DNA from: an uncultured bacterium
Lineage (GTDB): Bacteria > Planctomycetota > Phycisphaerae > Phycisphaerales > SM1A02
DNA: 20,562 nt
Reading direction: 5' to 3'
NCBI GenBank assembly: GCA_903861235.1
Contig: CAIOTP010000049.1
Location: 1 to 20,562, forward strand
Shown here: positions 1 to 8,440 of the stretch, piece after piece
How positions within the stretch are numbered: the first letter of the stretch is position 1
Layout of the letters: every line of letters begins with the position of its first letter
Made by a program: the position numbers and the translations under genes
Notes under the pieces: model-generated
Databases searched by the model: none
The model's input: only the letters and a program-made list of their open reading frames with translations
What the model was told of the DNA's origin: nothing

Positions 1-71
1 GCGAGGACCTGCCGGAAGATTGGAAGAAGTACATCCAGATCAACGCGGACTGGTACAAGAAGAAGGGCTGA
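1..71 (+). CDS. C-terminal end of an unidentified protein (5' truncated)
   Basis: The plus-strand frame starting at base 3 is open from the window edge to a TGA at 69-71 and reads EDLPEDWKKYIQINADWYKKKG. The fragment is charged and lysine-rich at its end, as many real C-termini are. Only 22 residues are visible, so no family can be assigned. It converges on the minus-strand gene ending at 123. A small hairpin overlaps its stop codon. Confidence 0.5.
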   Translation, partial: EDLPEDWKKYIQINADWYKKKG

Positions 72-78
72 AAAGCCC
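65..78 (-). terminator. Possible weak terminator for the 123-527 gene
   Basis: GGGCT (65-69) and AGCCC (74-78) form a perfect 5-bp stem closing a GAAA tetraloop. Read on the minus strand the stem is followed by TTCTTCTT. The stem is short and the T-run is interrupted, and it overlaps the TGA of the plus-strand gene. This is a weak candidate only. Confidence 0.25.
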
Positions 79-122
79 CGTCCCGAGGGTCCACGCGGCG
101 TCCGCTCGTGCGGACCGCGGGC

Positions 123-527
123 TCACTCGTCGCGCTTGGGAGCCGGCTTGTTCACCCCGGCGGGGGCGTCCGGCTTCTCCGTCCAGTCGTTCGCCCGGGG
201 CCCCAGCTGCAGCTGGCTGACCATGGTCTTCCGATAGCCGAGCTTGCGGATGATCTCCAGCACGTCGGTCCAGGTGGGGAAGGTCTTGTGGTTCACGCGC
301 TTGAAGGCGTCGATGGCCAGCAGGAACAGGAACTGCTCCTTGTTCATCTCGCCTTCCTCGGCGCTCTTCACGAAGTCGGTGAGGCGGCGACCGGGTCCGC
401 GGCGACGCTCCAGGTTGGTGGCCGAGGGCGGCTGGAGGGCACGGCGGTCGATGCCGACGCGGCGGTCGACGACTTCGCCGTGGCCGACCGGGGGCTGCCC
501 GTGGGGTGGTTCGTTCTGCTGCTGCAT
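123..527 (-). CDS. Conserved-looking small protein of unknown function
   Basis: This 134-residue protein starts at ATG 527, preceded by GAGG four bases upstream. The same frame stays open further upstream, but that extension is low-complexity and overlaps the divergent gene at 616, so I reject it. Residues 1-40 are polar and probably disordered. Residues 39-51 form an Arg-rich patch (ERRRGPGRR). Residues 60-102 look like a compact helical domain (MNKEQFLFLLAIDAF, then FPTWTDVLEIIRKLGYRK), and the tail is Pro/Lys-rich. The helical segment resembles conserved hypothetical proteins I associate with planctomycetes, and the basic patch would suit nucleic-acid or membrane-surface contact. No known catalytic motif, signal peptide or membrane helix is visible. 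I do not assign a function. Confidence 0.7.
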   Translation of the reverse strand: MQQQNEPPHGQPPVGHGEVVDRRVGIDRRALQPPSATNLERRRGPGRRLTDFVKSAEEGEMNKEQFLFLLAIDAFKRVNHKTFPTWTDVLEIIRKLGYRKTMVSQLQLGPRANDWTEKPDAPAGVNKPAPKRDE

Positions 528-615
528 GGGGCCTCGTTCGTGAAGGGGTTCGGGCCGGTTCACCGCCCCGGACGCATTACACTCTATCAGGCCCTTCGAG
601 GTCGCCCGCTTCCCC

Positions 616-1062
616 ATGCACGAAGATCCTGACGAACGCCCCCTGCAACCGGTCGCCGCGGCCCTGGGATGGGTCCTGCCGGGCCTGGGCCACATGCGAA
701 ATGGCGAGATTCGACGCGGCGGGCTGGTCATGCTGGGGGTTCTGGGCATGTTCCTCGCGGGCGTGCTGGTGGGTGGGGTGGACTGCGTGGACCGGAAGGA
801 GGACTTTCTCTGGTTCCTGGCCCAGTGCGGTGCCGGTCCCGTGGCCTTCGCCACCGACGCCCTGAACGCGTTCCTGGTCAAGAGCGGAAGGGTGGGCGAA
901 CTCCTGAACACCATGCAGCCCGACGGTTCGACCGCCCCGATCAGCACCTTCAAGGGCGTGGGTGGCGTGGGGGATGTGGGCACGCTCTTCACGGCCATGG
1001 CCGGGCTCATGAACGTGACCGCCGTGCTGGATGCACTTCGCGGTCAGCGGAGGGACGGCTGA
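616..1062 (+). CDS. DUF6677-like small multi-pass membrane protein
   Basis: This 148-residue protein starts at ATG 616 (only a distant GAGG upstream). It opens with a soluble N-terminus, then AAALGWVLPGLGHMRNGEIRRGG (about residues 14-36), the PGLGH...G pattern of small planctomycete membrane proteins of DUF6677 type, distantly like TM2 domains. Hydrophobic segments lie at about 37-55, 66-87 and 118-138. No enzymatic motif is visible; two cysteines (57, 71) flank the second segment. Its TGA overlaps the next gene's ATG by one base (TGATG at 1060-1064), so the two are very probably translationally coupled. The function is unknown. The DUF name is from memory of the family's appearance and is less certain than the membrane topology. 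Confidence 0.75.
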   Translation: MHEDPDERPLQPVAAALGWVLPGLGHMRNGEIRRGGLVMLGVLGMFLAGVLVGGVDCVDRKEDFLWFLAQCGAGPVAFATDALNAFLVKSGRVGELLNTMQPDGSTAPISTFKGVGGVGDVGTLFTAMAGLMNVTAVLDALRGQRRDG

Positions 1063-1310
1063 TGCAGCTCCTCGCCTGGATGCCCTTCGTGCAGCCCATG
1101 CCCGGTGCCATGCACTGGTGGTGGGCGTGGGTGGTTCCGATCGTGGCGCTGGTGAGCGTGACCTGGAAGGCCATCCGCCTGCCTTCCTTGGAGCGCTACT
1201 GGCGCGAGGTGGGCTGGATGTCGGGTCAGATCCTGCTGGGCATGCTGGCCCTGGCGGTCGGTCTCACGGTGCTGGTGCAGTGGGTGGTGCCGCTGCTGCC
1301 GGCCGACTGA
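1062..1310 (+). CDS. Small two-helix membrane protein, partner of the DUF6677-like gene
   Basis: This 82-residue protein starts at ATG 1062, with GGAGG eight bases upstream and a one-base overlap with the previous stop. Helix 1 spans about residues 17-35 (Trp-rich: HWWWAWVVPIVALVSV) and helix 2 about 55-78, joined by a charged loop with ERYWREVGW. It has no signal peptide, cysteine or catalytic motif. Coupling to the gene at 616 suggests the two form one membrane complex, which is inference. Its last 47 bases overlap the 3' end of the convergent gene 1264-1863. Confidence 0.65.
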   Translation: MQLLAWMPFVQPMPGAMHWWWAWVVPIVALVSVTWKAIRLPSLERYWREVGWMSGQILLGMLALAVGLTVLVQWVVPLLPAD

Positions 1311-1859
1311 CGCCTGAGCGGCGTCGCATCAGCCACAGCGAGATCGCGGCCCAGGGCACCGCATCCACCGCCAGTCCACCGGGCAGAAGCCTGATGGCGG
1401 ACCAGCCTCCGCTGCCCAGGCGGTCGCGACCCATGTCCATGATCGACCCCGTCAGATCCATGTCGGCTGCGGGTGGGAAGATCTCGCGGACATCGGTGGT
1501 GATCCATCCGCGGCCCATGGCCGGAAGCGGGAAGCCGCCGGCCAGGGCGGCCATGCGGGTGTTGGCCGGCAGGTCCTCCACCGGACCCCAGAGCTCGAAG
1601 GCCCAGGCAGGCGGGCGGAAGTCCTCCGGGGCCTCCCCCAGCAGCGGGCCGCTCGATCGCATGGCGTTCACCCACCAGGTGCCCAGGCCCTGGCTCTGGG
1701 CCACCAGCCAGGGCAGGCGGCCGCCCTGGAACCAGGTGTCCGAAGGCAGCGTGGCGCGGCCCAAGTTCGCCATCAGGCAGGCGGAGGCCAGCAGCAACGC
1801 CATGCCCGCGCCGAGCAGCGCCGAGAGCAGCAGCTGCGCAGCCCAGGTGGCGCCGCGAC

Positions 1860-1863
<4 letters not shown>
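1264..1863 (-). CDS. Unknown membrane protein downstream of the helicase
   Basis: This 199-residue protein starts at GTG 1863 within a GTGA overlap with the helicase stop (1860-1863), which fixes the start. A helix at about residues 8-33 (AAQLLLSALLGAGMALLLASAC) is followed by a roughly 125-residue, Trp- and Pro-rich domain, probably extracytoplasmic. A second helix lies at about 161-180, then MRRRSG and an Ala/Pro-rich tail. The topology suggests a soluble domain held between two membrane anchors. I do not recognise a family. The A/P-rich tail is encoded in the 47 bases that overlap the convergent gene ending at 1310, so the last residues may be poorly constrained. Confidence 0.6.
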
Positions 1864-3221
<1,358 letters not shown>

Positions 3222-3246
3222 GCGGCCAAGCGTAGCGGCGAGCCGC

Positions 3247-4584
3247 TCATGGCTTGCGAAGGGCCGGAGGCAGCTTGCCCAGACGCGAGTACTTCTCCCG
3301 GTACTTCGCATCCAGGCGCGTCTGGTGATTGCCCAGGTCCACGCGGCGGCCGTCGATGAAGGCCAGCAGCGGCTCGGCGGTCATCTCCATGGGCGTTCCA
3401 CTGACGACCTGAAGGGTGGCGGACTTGCCCTTCTCCAGCGTGCCCAGCGTCTCGCCCGCGCCGCAGATCAGGGCGGGCTGCCGTGTGATGGCGGCCAGTG
3501 CCGCGTCCCGGGGCAGCCCGTAGGCCACGGCGGTGGCCGCGTGGTCGGGAAGGTGCCGCTCGTTGGAGGGCTCGCTGTCGGTGGCGATGCAGAAGGGGAT
3601 GCCTGCCGCATGCAGTTGAGCCGGCAGCCGGTAGACCTCGTCGATCGCCCCACCGGATCGCCGAGGCAGGCGATGCACGCCCGACACGATCACCGCCACG
3701 CCGTGCTTCTGCAGCAGGGGTACGCACTGCTCGGCGCCCAGGCCGCCGTAGACGACCGGCTTCAGGCCGCGGCGCACCGCCCAGAGCACGCAGCCCTCGA
3801 TCGAGCCCGGCGCATTGGCGCGGAAGACGACCGGCTCGCGGCCGCGGATCGCCTCGATCATGTTCTGGAACCTCAGGTCGCCCGGCGTGCCCTTGGGGTC
3901 GGCCTCGAAGGCGTCGACCCAGGCCTTCGCCTGGTCGAAGAAGCGGTCGATCTCCCGCAGCTGCTTCTCGGCGTCCTTCTTCTGGTCCTCCACGCTCTTG
4001 TCCATCCACGGCGCCACGATCGGCTGCGTGACCGGCCAGTTCACCACCAGCCCCGCGCGAGGGATCACCGTCTGATCCTCGCTGGTCCAGCCATCCAGCC
4101 GCATCACGCTGGCGTGACCGCCGACCACGCCTCCTTGGGGAAAGAGGCAGGTGTTCAGCACGCCGCCGGTGCGGGCCACCGGGATCAGGTTGCTGTCCGG
4201 ATTCACCGCCACGCAGGCGCGGATCTCGGGGTGGTAGGCCCCGAACTCCACACGGTCGTCCGTGGCCGGCACCTGCAGCGTCTCCACCAGGCCCAGCTGG
4301 CTGCCGGTGTTCATGTAGCCCGGGAGCACCGTCAGTCCGGAGGCGTCCAGCGTCTGGCAGCCCGCGGGCAGCTGGGTGGGTTCGCCTTCGCCCACCGCCA
4401 CGATGCGGCCCCGGTCGAACACCACATGGCCGCGTTCGATCGCCGCGGCGCCCGGCACCACGGTCTCGATGCGGGCGTTCACGATGGCGATGGGCGTGTC
4501 CTGCGGCGCGGCCGCGGGCATCTCGCTCTGGGCAAGGGCGGGCTGGCCCAGGGCCAGCAGCAGAAGCGTGGTCCAGCGGTTCAT
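3247..4584 (-). CDS. Secreted amidohydrolase-fold protein lacking the metal-binding histidines
   Basis: This 445-residue protein starts at ATG 4584, with GGAGG about seven bases upstream and a 4-base ATGA overlap with the gene before it. A signal peptide covers residues 1-19 (ends ALAQ). The amidohydrolase composite domain follows: the N-terminal beta part (IAIVNARIETVVPG..., DRGRIVAVG) and the barrel entry at LPGYMNTGSQ (87-96). Active members read PGxxDxHxH there; this protein has Asn92, Gly94 and Gln96. The C-terminal return to the beta domain is clear (LGTLEKGKSATLQVVSGTP). Later barrel positions such as FRANAPGSIEG also lack the usual His. It is therefore probably a non-catalytic or altered-function partner of the tandem protein encoded just upstream. 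The substrate is unknown. Confidence 0.85.
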   Translation of the reverse strand: MNRWTTLLLLALGQPALAQSEMPAAAPQDTPIAIVNARIETVVPGAAAIERGHVVFDRGRIVAVGEGEPTQLPAGCQTLDASGLTVLPGYMNTGSQLGLVETLQVPATDDRVEFGAYHPEIRACVAVNPDSNLIPVARTGGVLNTCLFPQGGVVGGHASVMRLDGWTSEDQTVIPRAGLVVNWPVTQPIVAPWMDKSVEDQKKDAEKQLREIDRFFDQAKAWVDAFEADPKGTPGDLRFQNMIEAIRGREPVVFRANAPGSIEGCVLWAVRRGLKPVVYGGLGAEQCVPLLQKHGVAVIVSGVHRLPRRSGGAIDEVYRLPAQLHAAGIPFCIATDSEPSNERHLPDHAATAVAYGLPRDAALAAITRQPALICGAGETLGTLEKGKSATLQVVSGTPMEMTAEPLLAFIDGRRVDLGNHQTRLDAKYREKYSRLGKLPPALRKP

Positions 4585-7500
4585 CGCGAGCCCTCCAGCA
4601 TGATCTTCCAGCCTTCGGCGCTGCCGCCGCAGCCGCAGTCGCCAGGACCGATCGACATGGGATCCCGGCCGCGTGCCACCTCGTCCAGCAGGGCGGCACG
4701 ACGCACATCCAGCATGCGGGAGAGCAGGGTGGGCTTCGCCTCCGGCGGTTTCGTCTCCTTCGGAGGCTCCGGCGCCTTGAGCGAGCCGGACTTCTCGCCT
4801 TCCATCACCGCCAGCTCGATCAGCTTCGCGCGGGCCTTCAGGTCACGCTCGCGCATGGCCTGGGCCTGGGCGCGGTCGAACAGGCAGGTGCCCTCGATCC
4901 AGGTGCTCTCCGCCAGCGAGAAGCTCGACAGCGGGTCGCCGCTCCAGATCACGAAGTCGCCGTCCTTGCCGGGCTCCAGGCTGCCCACCCGGTCGTCGAT
5001 CCGCAGCTGCTTCGCCGGGTTGAGCGTGACGAACTTGAGCGCCTCGTCCGGCGGGCAGTCGCCGTACTTCACCGCCTTGGCCGCCTCCATGTTCATGCGT
5101 CGGGCCATCTCGTCGCTGTCGCTGTTGAAGCTGACCAGCACGCCCACGTCACGCATGAGCGATCCGTTGCTCGGCACCGCGTCCATCACCTCCATCTTGT
5201 AGGCCCACCAGTCGCTGAAGCTGCTGGCGCCCGCTCCATGCCGCGCGATCTCGTCGGCCACCTTGTAGCCCTCCAGCACGTGCTGCAGCGTGCCCACGGT
5301 GAAGCCGAAGTCGTCTGCCAGCCGCAGCAGCATCAGGATCTCGTCCTGGCGGTAGCTGTGGCAGTGCACCAGCCGCTTGCCGGCCAGGATCTCCGCCAGC
5401 GTGTCCAGCTGCAGGTCGCGTCGCGGCGGCGTGGTCCGGGCCTTCGCGTCGGCGGGCAGGGCGTCGAAGGCGGCCCGCTCGGCGGCGTAGGCGCGGGCGG
5501 CGCGGAAGCTGTCGCGCAGCAGCGCTTCCACACCCATGCGCGTGTTGGGATACCGGTTGCGCGGGCGTGTCACGTTCTCGCCCAGCGCGAACTTGATGCC
5601 ACCGATCGCGCCGGGAAAGCGGAAGTCCTCGGCGCCGCCACCCCACTTGAGCTTCACCACGCTGTTCTGTCCGCCGATCGGATTGGCGCTGCCGTGCAGC
5701 TGGTTGGCCACGGTCAGGCCGCCCGCCAGCTCGCGGTACCAGCCGCCCGCGTCGGGGTCGATGCAGTCGGCGATCCGGCACTCGGCGGTGTCGTTCTTGG
5801 TCCACTCGTTCACGCCGCCGTTGATGCCGGTGTGGCTGTGGCAGTCGATCAGTCCGGGCGTCACATGCTTGCCCGTGGCGTCGATCACGGTGACGCCGGC
5901 GGGGGCCTGCAGCGCCTTGCCCACGGCCTTCACCTTGCCGTCCACCACCAGCAGATCCGCGCCCTGCAGCCGGCCCTGCGGCCCGCAGGTCCACACCGTG
6001 GCGTTCCGAACCAGCACATCCTGGCGCTGGGGCGGTCGCTCGAATCCGTACTCACCCAGGGGCACCGTTCGGGGCACGAAGGCGAGCGGGTCCACGGTCT
6101 TCGCAGGCTCGGCCTTCGCGGTCTCCGAGGGCTTCGCCGTCTCCGCAGGCGTCCGCCGGGCCAGCGTGAAGGCGATCGAGCGGCCGTCGCCGGTCTCGGC
6201 GGTTCCGCGCACCTCGTCACCCACCACCAACGCCGTGCAGCGCAGCAGGCCGTCCACGCCGAAGGCCTCGCCCTTCAGGGTGAAGGCCACCTTGTCCAGG
6301 TCGAAGCTCACGCGCTCCGCCGCGTACTTCACCGGGTCGGGCAGCTTGGCCGGTGCCGCGGGCGCCTCCGTCTTTCCATCCGGGCTGGGCACGGGGGCGG
6401 GCGCCGCCGGGGCCGTCGGCTGACGCTCCAGATTCACGGTCTTCGCCTGCGGGTCGATCGATCCGGTCAGTTCCACCCCCTCGGCCTTGAGCGTGAAGGG
6501 ACCGGCGAAGGCGAACTGCACCGGCCGGAACACCTCGCTCGGCGTGCCAGCCACCCAGGTGCGCAGCACGTGCGTCTTCTCCTCGAAGAGCGGTCCGTCG
6601 GTCACCATCAGGTTGGCCATGCGGCCCGGTTCGATCGTTCCGGCGATGGCGGCCAGACCCAGCTGCGAAGCCGGCCGCACCGTCAGGCAGCCCAGCAGTT
6701 CGTCTTCCGACAACCCTTCGCGCATCATGCGGCGCACACGGGCGGGAAAGTCGCCGCGATTCTTCAGTCGGTGCGTGCCCACGCTCGCATCCACGCCGGC
6801 ATCCAGGAGCTGCTTCAGGTTGCGCGGGGCCAGGGCCCATGTGGCCAGTTCGCGCAGGCTCACGCCGTCGTCGGCGCGAGGGTCGGCCACGTCGGGCGTC
6901 TTGGGGAACTCCACGGGCACCACCAACGGCGCGCCGGTGGCCTTCACCTCGGCCAGCCTTCGGAACTCCATGCCGCTGCCCAGCATGCGGGGCTTCAGCT
7001 TGAACTCCGCCGCCACGCGGGCCGCACGAAGCAGTTCCTGCTCGTTGGGGGTGTCGAAGACCACCATCTGCGAGCCGTCCACGGCAGGCTGCAGCGCGGC
7101 CAACGCGGCCGAGGCCTGCGGCGGATCCTTGCCCTGCGGCGAGGCTTGCCACGCGGCCAGACAGGCCTTCTGCCACTGGGCGTCCAGCAGCGTCTGTCGC
7201 ACCAGCGCGATGGCGCCCATGAGCGCGCCGGGGTACTTCGAGTCCTCGCCGCCGTAGTCGCCCACATGCGCAAAGGCCACGGTCTGCCCTGCGTCCGGCA
7301 CGATCGCCTCGGCCTTGCGGTCCTCCTCGGCCAGCAGCAGCACGGCGGAGGAGCCGCGGAAGATGCCGGAGTTCGGATGCACTGCCGCCATCGTGAAGCC
7401 CATGTCGCGCAGTTCCTTCCTCGTGCCGGCAGGCACCGCCGGCAGGTCCGCCACCCGCAGTTGCGGCGTCACCTTGCGGTTCCAGTGGGCGCTGGCGTCG

Positions 7501-7835
7501 TCACCCAGGCTCTTGGCCGCGGCCTCGCTGTCCACCACCAGGCCCGCGTCGATCAGCCCTGGATAGATGGTGCAGCCCTTGGCGTCGTGCACCGCGGTGC
7601 CGGCCGGTGCCTTCACCTCGCCTGACTTGCCCACCGCGGTGATCCATCCGTTCTCCAGCAGGATGGCGCCGTCGTCGATGCGCTGACCGGGCTTCACCAC
7701 CACCGTGGCGTGCTCGATCAGGTCGCGGCGAAGGTCGGCCGCACGCATGGCCACGGGCGGCGGGTCCTGGGCCAGGGCGTGGACGCAGACCAAGGACAGT
7801 CCCGTGAGCAGCAGGGCGGAGAGGGCGTTCTTCAT
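4581..7835 (-). CDS. Large secreted tandem amidohydrolase (inactive N-half, intact C-half)
   Basis: This 1084-residue protein starts at ATG 7835 with a signal peptide (residues 1-22, ends ALAQ). Two amidohydrolase modules flank a linker. Module 1 (about 35-440) keeps the fold signature YPGLID (91-96), but the HxH positions are Gly98 and Val100. The linker (about 445-600) is Ala/Pro-rich and holds a small beta domain (about 508-562). Module 2 (about 605-985) has PGLIDCHSH with His666 and His668, HCHSY (His824, His826), LQHV (His852) and SFNSDSDE (902-909), and ends with LNPAKQL...GSLEPGKDGDFVIW. This matches metal-dependent imidazolonepropionase-like or dipeptidase-like amidohydrolases. A 100-residue tail rich in Glu/Lys/Pro ends near DCGCGG (1067-1072). 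It acts in the periplasm on an unknown substrate. It heads a four-gene minus-strand run that begins just after the flgM terminator, so its promoter must lie in about 7836-7884. Confidence 0.88.
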   Translation of the reverse strand: MKNALSALLLTGLSLVCVHALAQDPPPVAMRAADLRRDLIEHATVVVKPGQRIDDGAILLENGWITAVGKSGEVKAPAGTAVHDAKGCTIYPGLIDAGLVVDSEAAAKSLGDDASAHWNRKVTPQLRVADLPAVPAGTRKELRDMGFTMAAVHPNSGIFRGSSAVLLLAEEDRKAEAIVPDAGQTVAFAHVGDYGGEDSKYPGALMGAIALVRQTLLDAQWQKACLAAWQASPQGKDPPQASAALAALQPAVDGSQMVVFDTPNEQELLRAARVAAEFKLKPRMLGSGMEFRRLAEVKATGAPLVVPVEFPKTPDVADPRADDGVSLRELATWALAPRNLKQLLDAGVDASVGTHRLKNRGDFPARVRRMMREGLSEDELLGCLTVRPASQLGLAAIAGTIEPGRMANLMVTDGPLFEEKTHVLRTWVAGTPSEVFRPVQFAFAGPFTLKAEGVELTGSIDPQAKTVNLERQPTAPAAPAPVPSPDGKTEAPAAPAKLPDPVKYAAERVSFDLDKVAFTLKGEAFGVDGLLRCTALVVGDEVRGTAETGDGRSIAFTLARRTPAETAKPSETAKAEPAKTVDPLAFVPRTVPLGEYGFERPPQRQDVLVRNATVWTCGPQGRLQGADLLVVDGKVKAVGKALQAPAGVTVIDATGKHVTPGLIDCHSHTGINGGVNEWTKNDTAECRIADCIDPDAGGWYRELAGGLTVANQLHGSANPIGGQNSVVKLKWGGGAEDFRFPGAIGGIKFALGENVTRPRNRYPNTRMGVEALLRDSFRAARAYAAERAAFDALPADAKARTTPPRRDLQLDTLAEILAGKRLVHCHSYRQDEILMLLRLADDFGFTVGTLQHVLEGYKVADEIARHGAGASSFSDWWAYKMEVMDAVPSNGSLMRDVGVLVSFNSDSDEMARRMNMEAAKAVKYGDCPPDEALKFVTLNPAKQLRIDDRVGSLEPGKDGDFVIWSGDPLSSFSLAESTWIEGTCLFDRAQAQAMRERDLKARAKLIELAVMEGEKSGSLKAPEPPKETKPPEAKPTLLSRMLDVRRAALLDEVARGRDPMSIGPGDCGCGGSAEGWKIMLEGSR

Positions 7836-7884
7836 GGCTTGGATTCCAACCGCGATGCTACGGCGGGGCTGCACCCCACCCTCC

Positions 7885-7917
7885 AAAAACGACCAAGGGC
7901 CCCCGTCGGGCCCTTGG
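7885..7917 (-). terminator. Intrinsic terminator of flgM
   Basis: A perfect 10-bp stem (7893-7902 with 7908-7917, CCAAGGGCCC/GGGCCCTTGG) closes a 5-base loop. Read on the minus strand it is followed by TCG and then five T (7889-7885). It starts 28 bases after the flgM stop and ends about 50 bases before the tandem amidohydrolase start, so it separates the two transcription units. Confidence 0.85.
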
Positions 7918-7944
7918 CGATCGGTCTCGGGTTGTGTGGGCGCT

Positions 7945-8253
7945 TCAGCCGCCGTCGATCTCGTCGAGCATACGAAGAAGGGCGGCCCGGAGGCGGTCCG
8001 GTGATTCGTAGATGCCGTTGGCGATGGCAGCCTTGGCGGCCTCCACCTTGCCCTGGCGGACATCCGGCAGCTGACGCAGGCGGTCGAGGTGACGGGCGTG
8101 GTCTGACAACTCGACCCGATCCTGGCCCTGAAGCCGCGAGGTCGCCTGAGTGCCGGGGGCAGCCGCCGCACCGGTGGCCTCCAGCTGGACCCGTCCAATG
8201 GACGAGGGCATGGAGGCTCCGGAGTTGCCTGCGATGGGGTTCACTTCCGACAT
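7945..8253 (-). CDS. flgM: FlgM, anti-sigma-28 factor (negative regulator of flagellin synthesis)
   Basis: This 102-residue protein starts at ATG 8253, with GGAG about six bases upstream, and is of typical FlgM length. FlgM binds the flagellar sigma factor (FliA, sigma-28) and blocks late flagellar genes until it is exported through the completed hook-basal body. The N-terminal half (1-45) is small, polar and Ala/Gly/Ser-rich, as expected for a disordered export region. The C-terminal half carries the family pattern: RVELSDHARHLDRLR (46-60), then VRQGKVEAAKAAIANGIYESP (65-85, the R..K...(8)..I..G.Y signature), then helical RLRAALLRMLDEI. No other flagellar gene is in the window, so its sigma factor is elsewhere. 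Expression would probably start in the 8254-8440 divergent region. Confidence 0.85.
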   Translation of the reverse strand: MSEVNPIAGNSGASMPSSIGRVQLEATGAAAAPGTQATSRLQGQDRVELSDHARHLDRLRQLPDVRQGKVEAAKAAIANGIYESPDRLRAALLRMLDEIDGG

Positions 8254-8336
8254 GACACACTCCGCACCGAGGTGGTCCAGATCCATTGGACCGACTCCGG
8301 CAACTGGCCTTCCGCGTCCTGCGGCAGGGATGGACT

Positions 8337-8362
8337 GGTGATCGCGAAACGCCGCGATCGCC
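8337..8362. promoter_or_regulatory. Inverted repeat in the divergent region between flgM and the SPOR-like gene
   Basis: GGTGATCGCG (8337-8346) and CGCGATCGCC (8353-8362) form a 10-bp inverted repeat with one G-T pair around a 6-base AAACGC centre. Neither strand carries a T-run after it, so it is unlikely to be a terminator. Its position between two divergent starts (8253 and 8441) suits an operator or a leader hairpin. No trustworthy -35/-10 pair was found in the surrounding 187 bases. Confidence 0.4.
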
Positions 8363-8440
8363 GGGTAGCATCGGAATACCGAAGGCTAGCGCTTGAACGA
8401 TTCCCGTACCAGTGCAGATTTTCCCAAAGGCCGGCTCGCC

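Noticed and set aside
100..115. GTCCGC-TCGT-GCGGAC hairpin between the first two genes
   Set aside because: It has a perfect 6-bp stem but no T-run on either strand, and such short GC stems are frequent by chance here.
5238..7625. Plus-strand open frame of 795 codons antisense to the tandem amidohydrolase
   Set aside because: Same biased composition, no domain, no plausible start context. The minus strand carries signal peptide, linker and catalytic motifs in order.
8393..8398. TTGAAC as a -35 box, or TTG as the start of the SPOR-like protein
   Set aside because: No acceptable -10 hexamer at 16-18 bases. The TTG start would put 16 polar residues before the signal peptide. I kept ATG 8441 but note TTG as an alternative.
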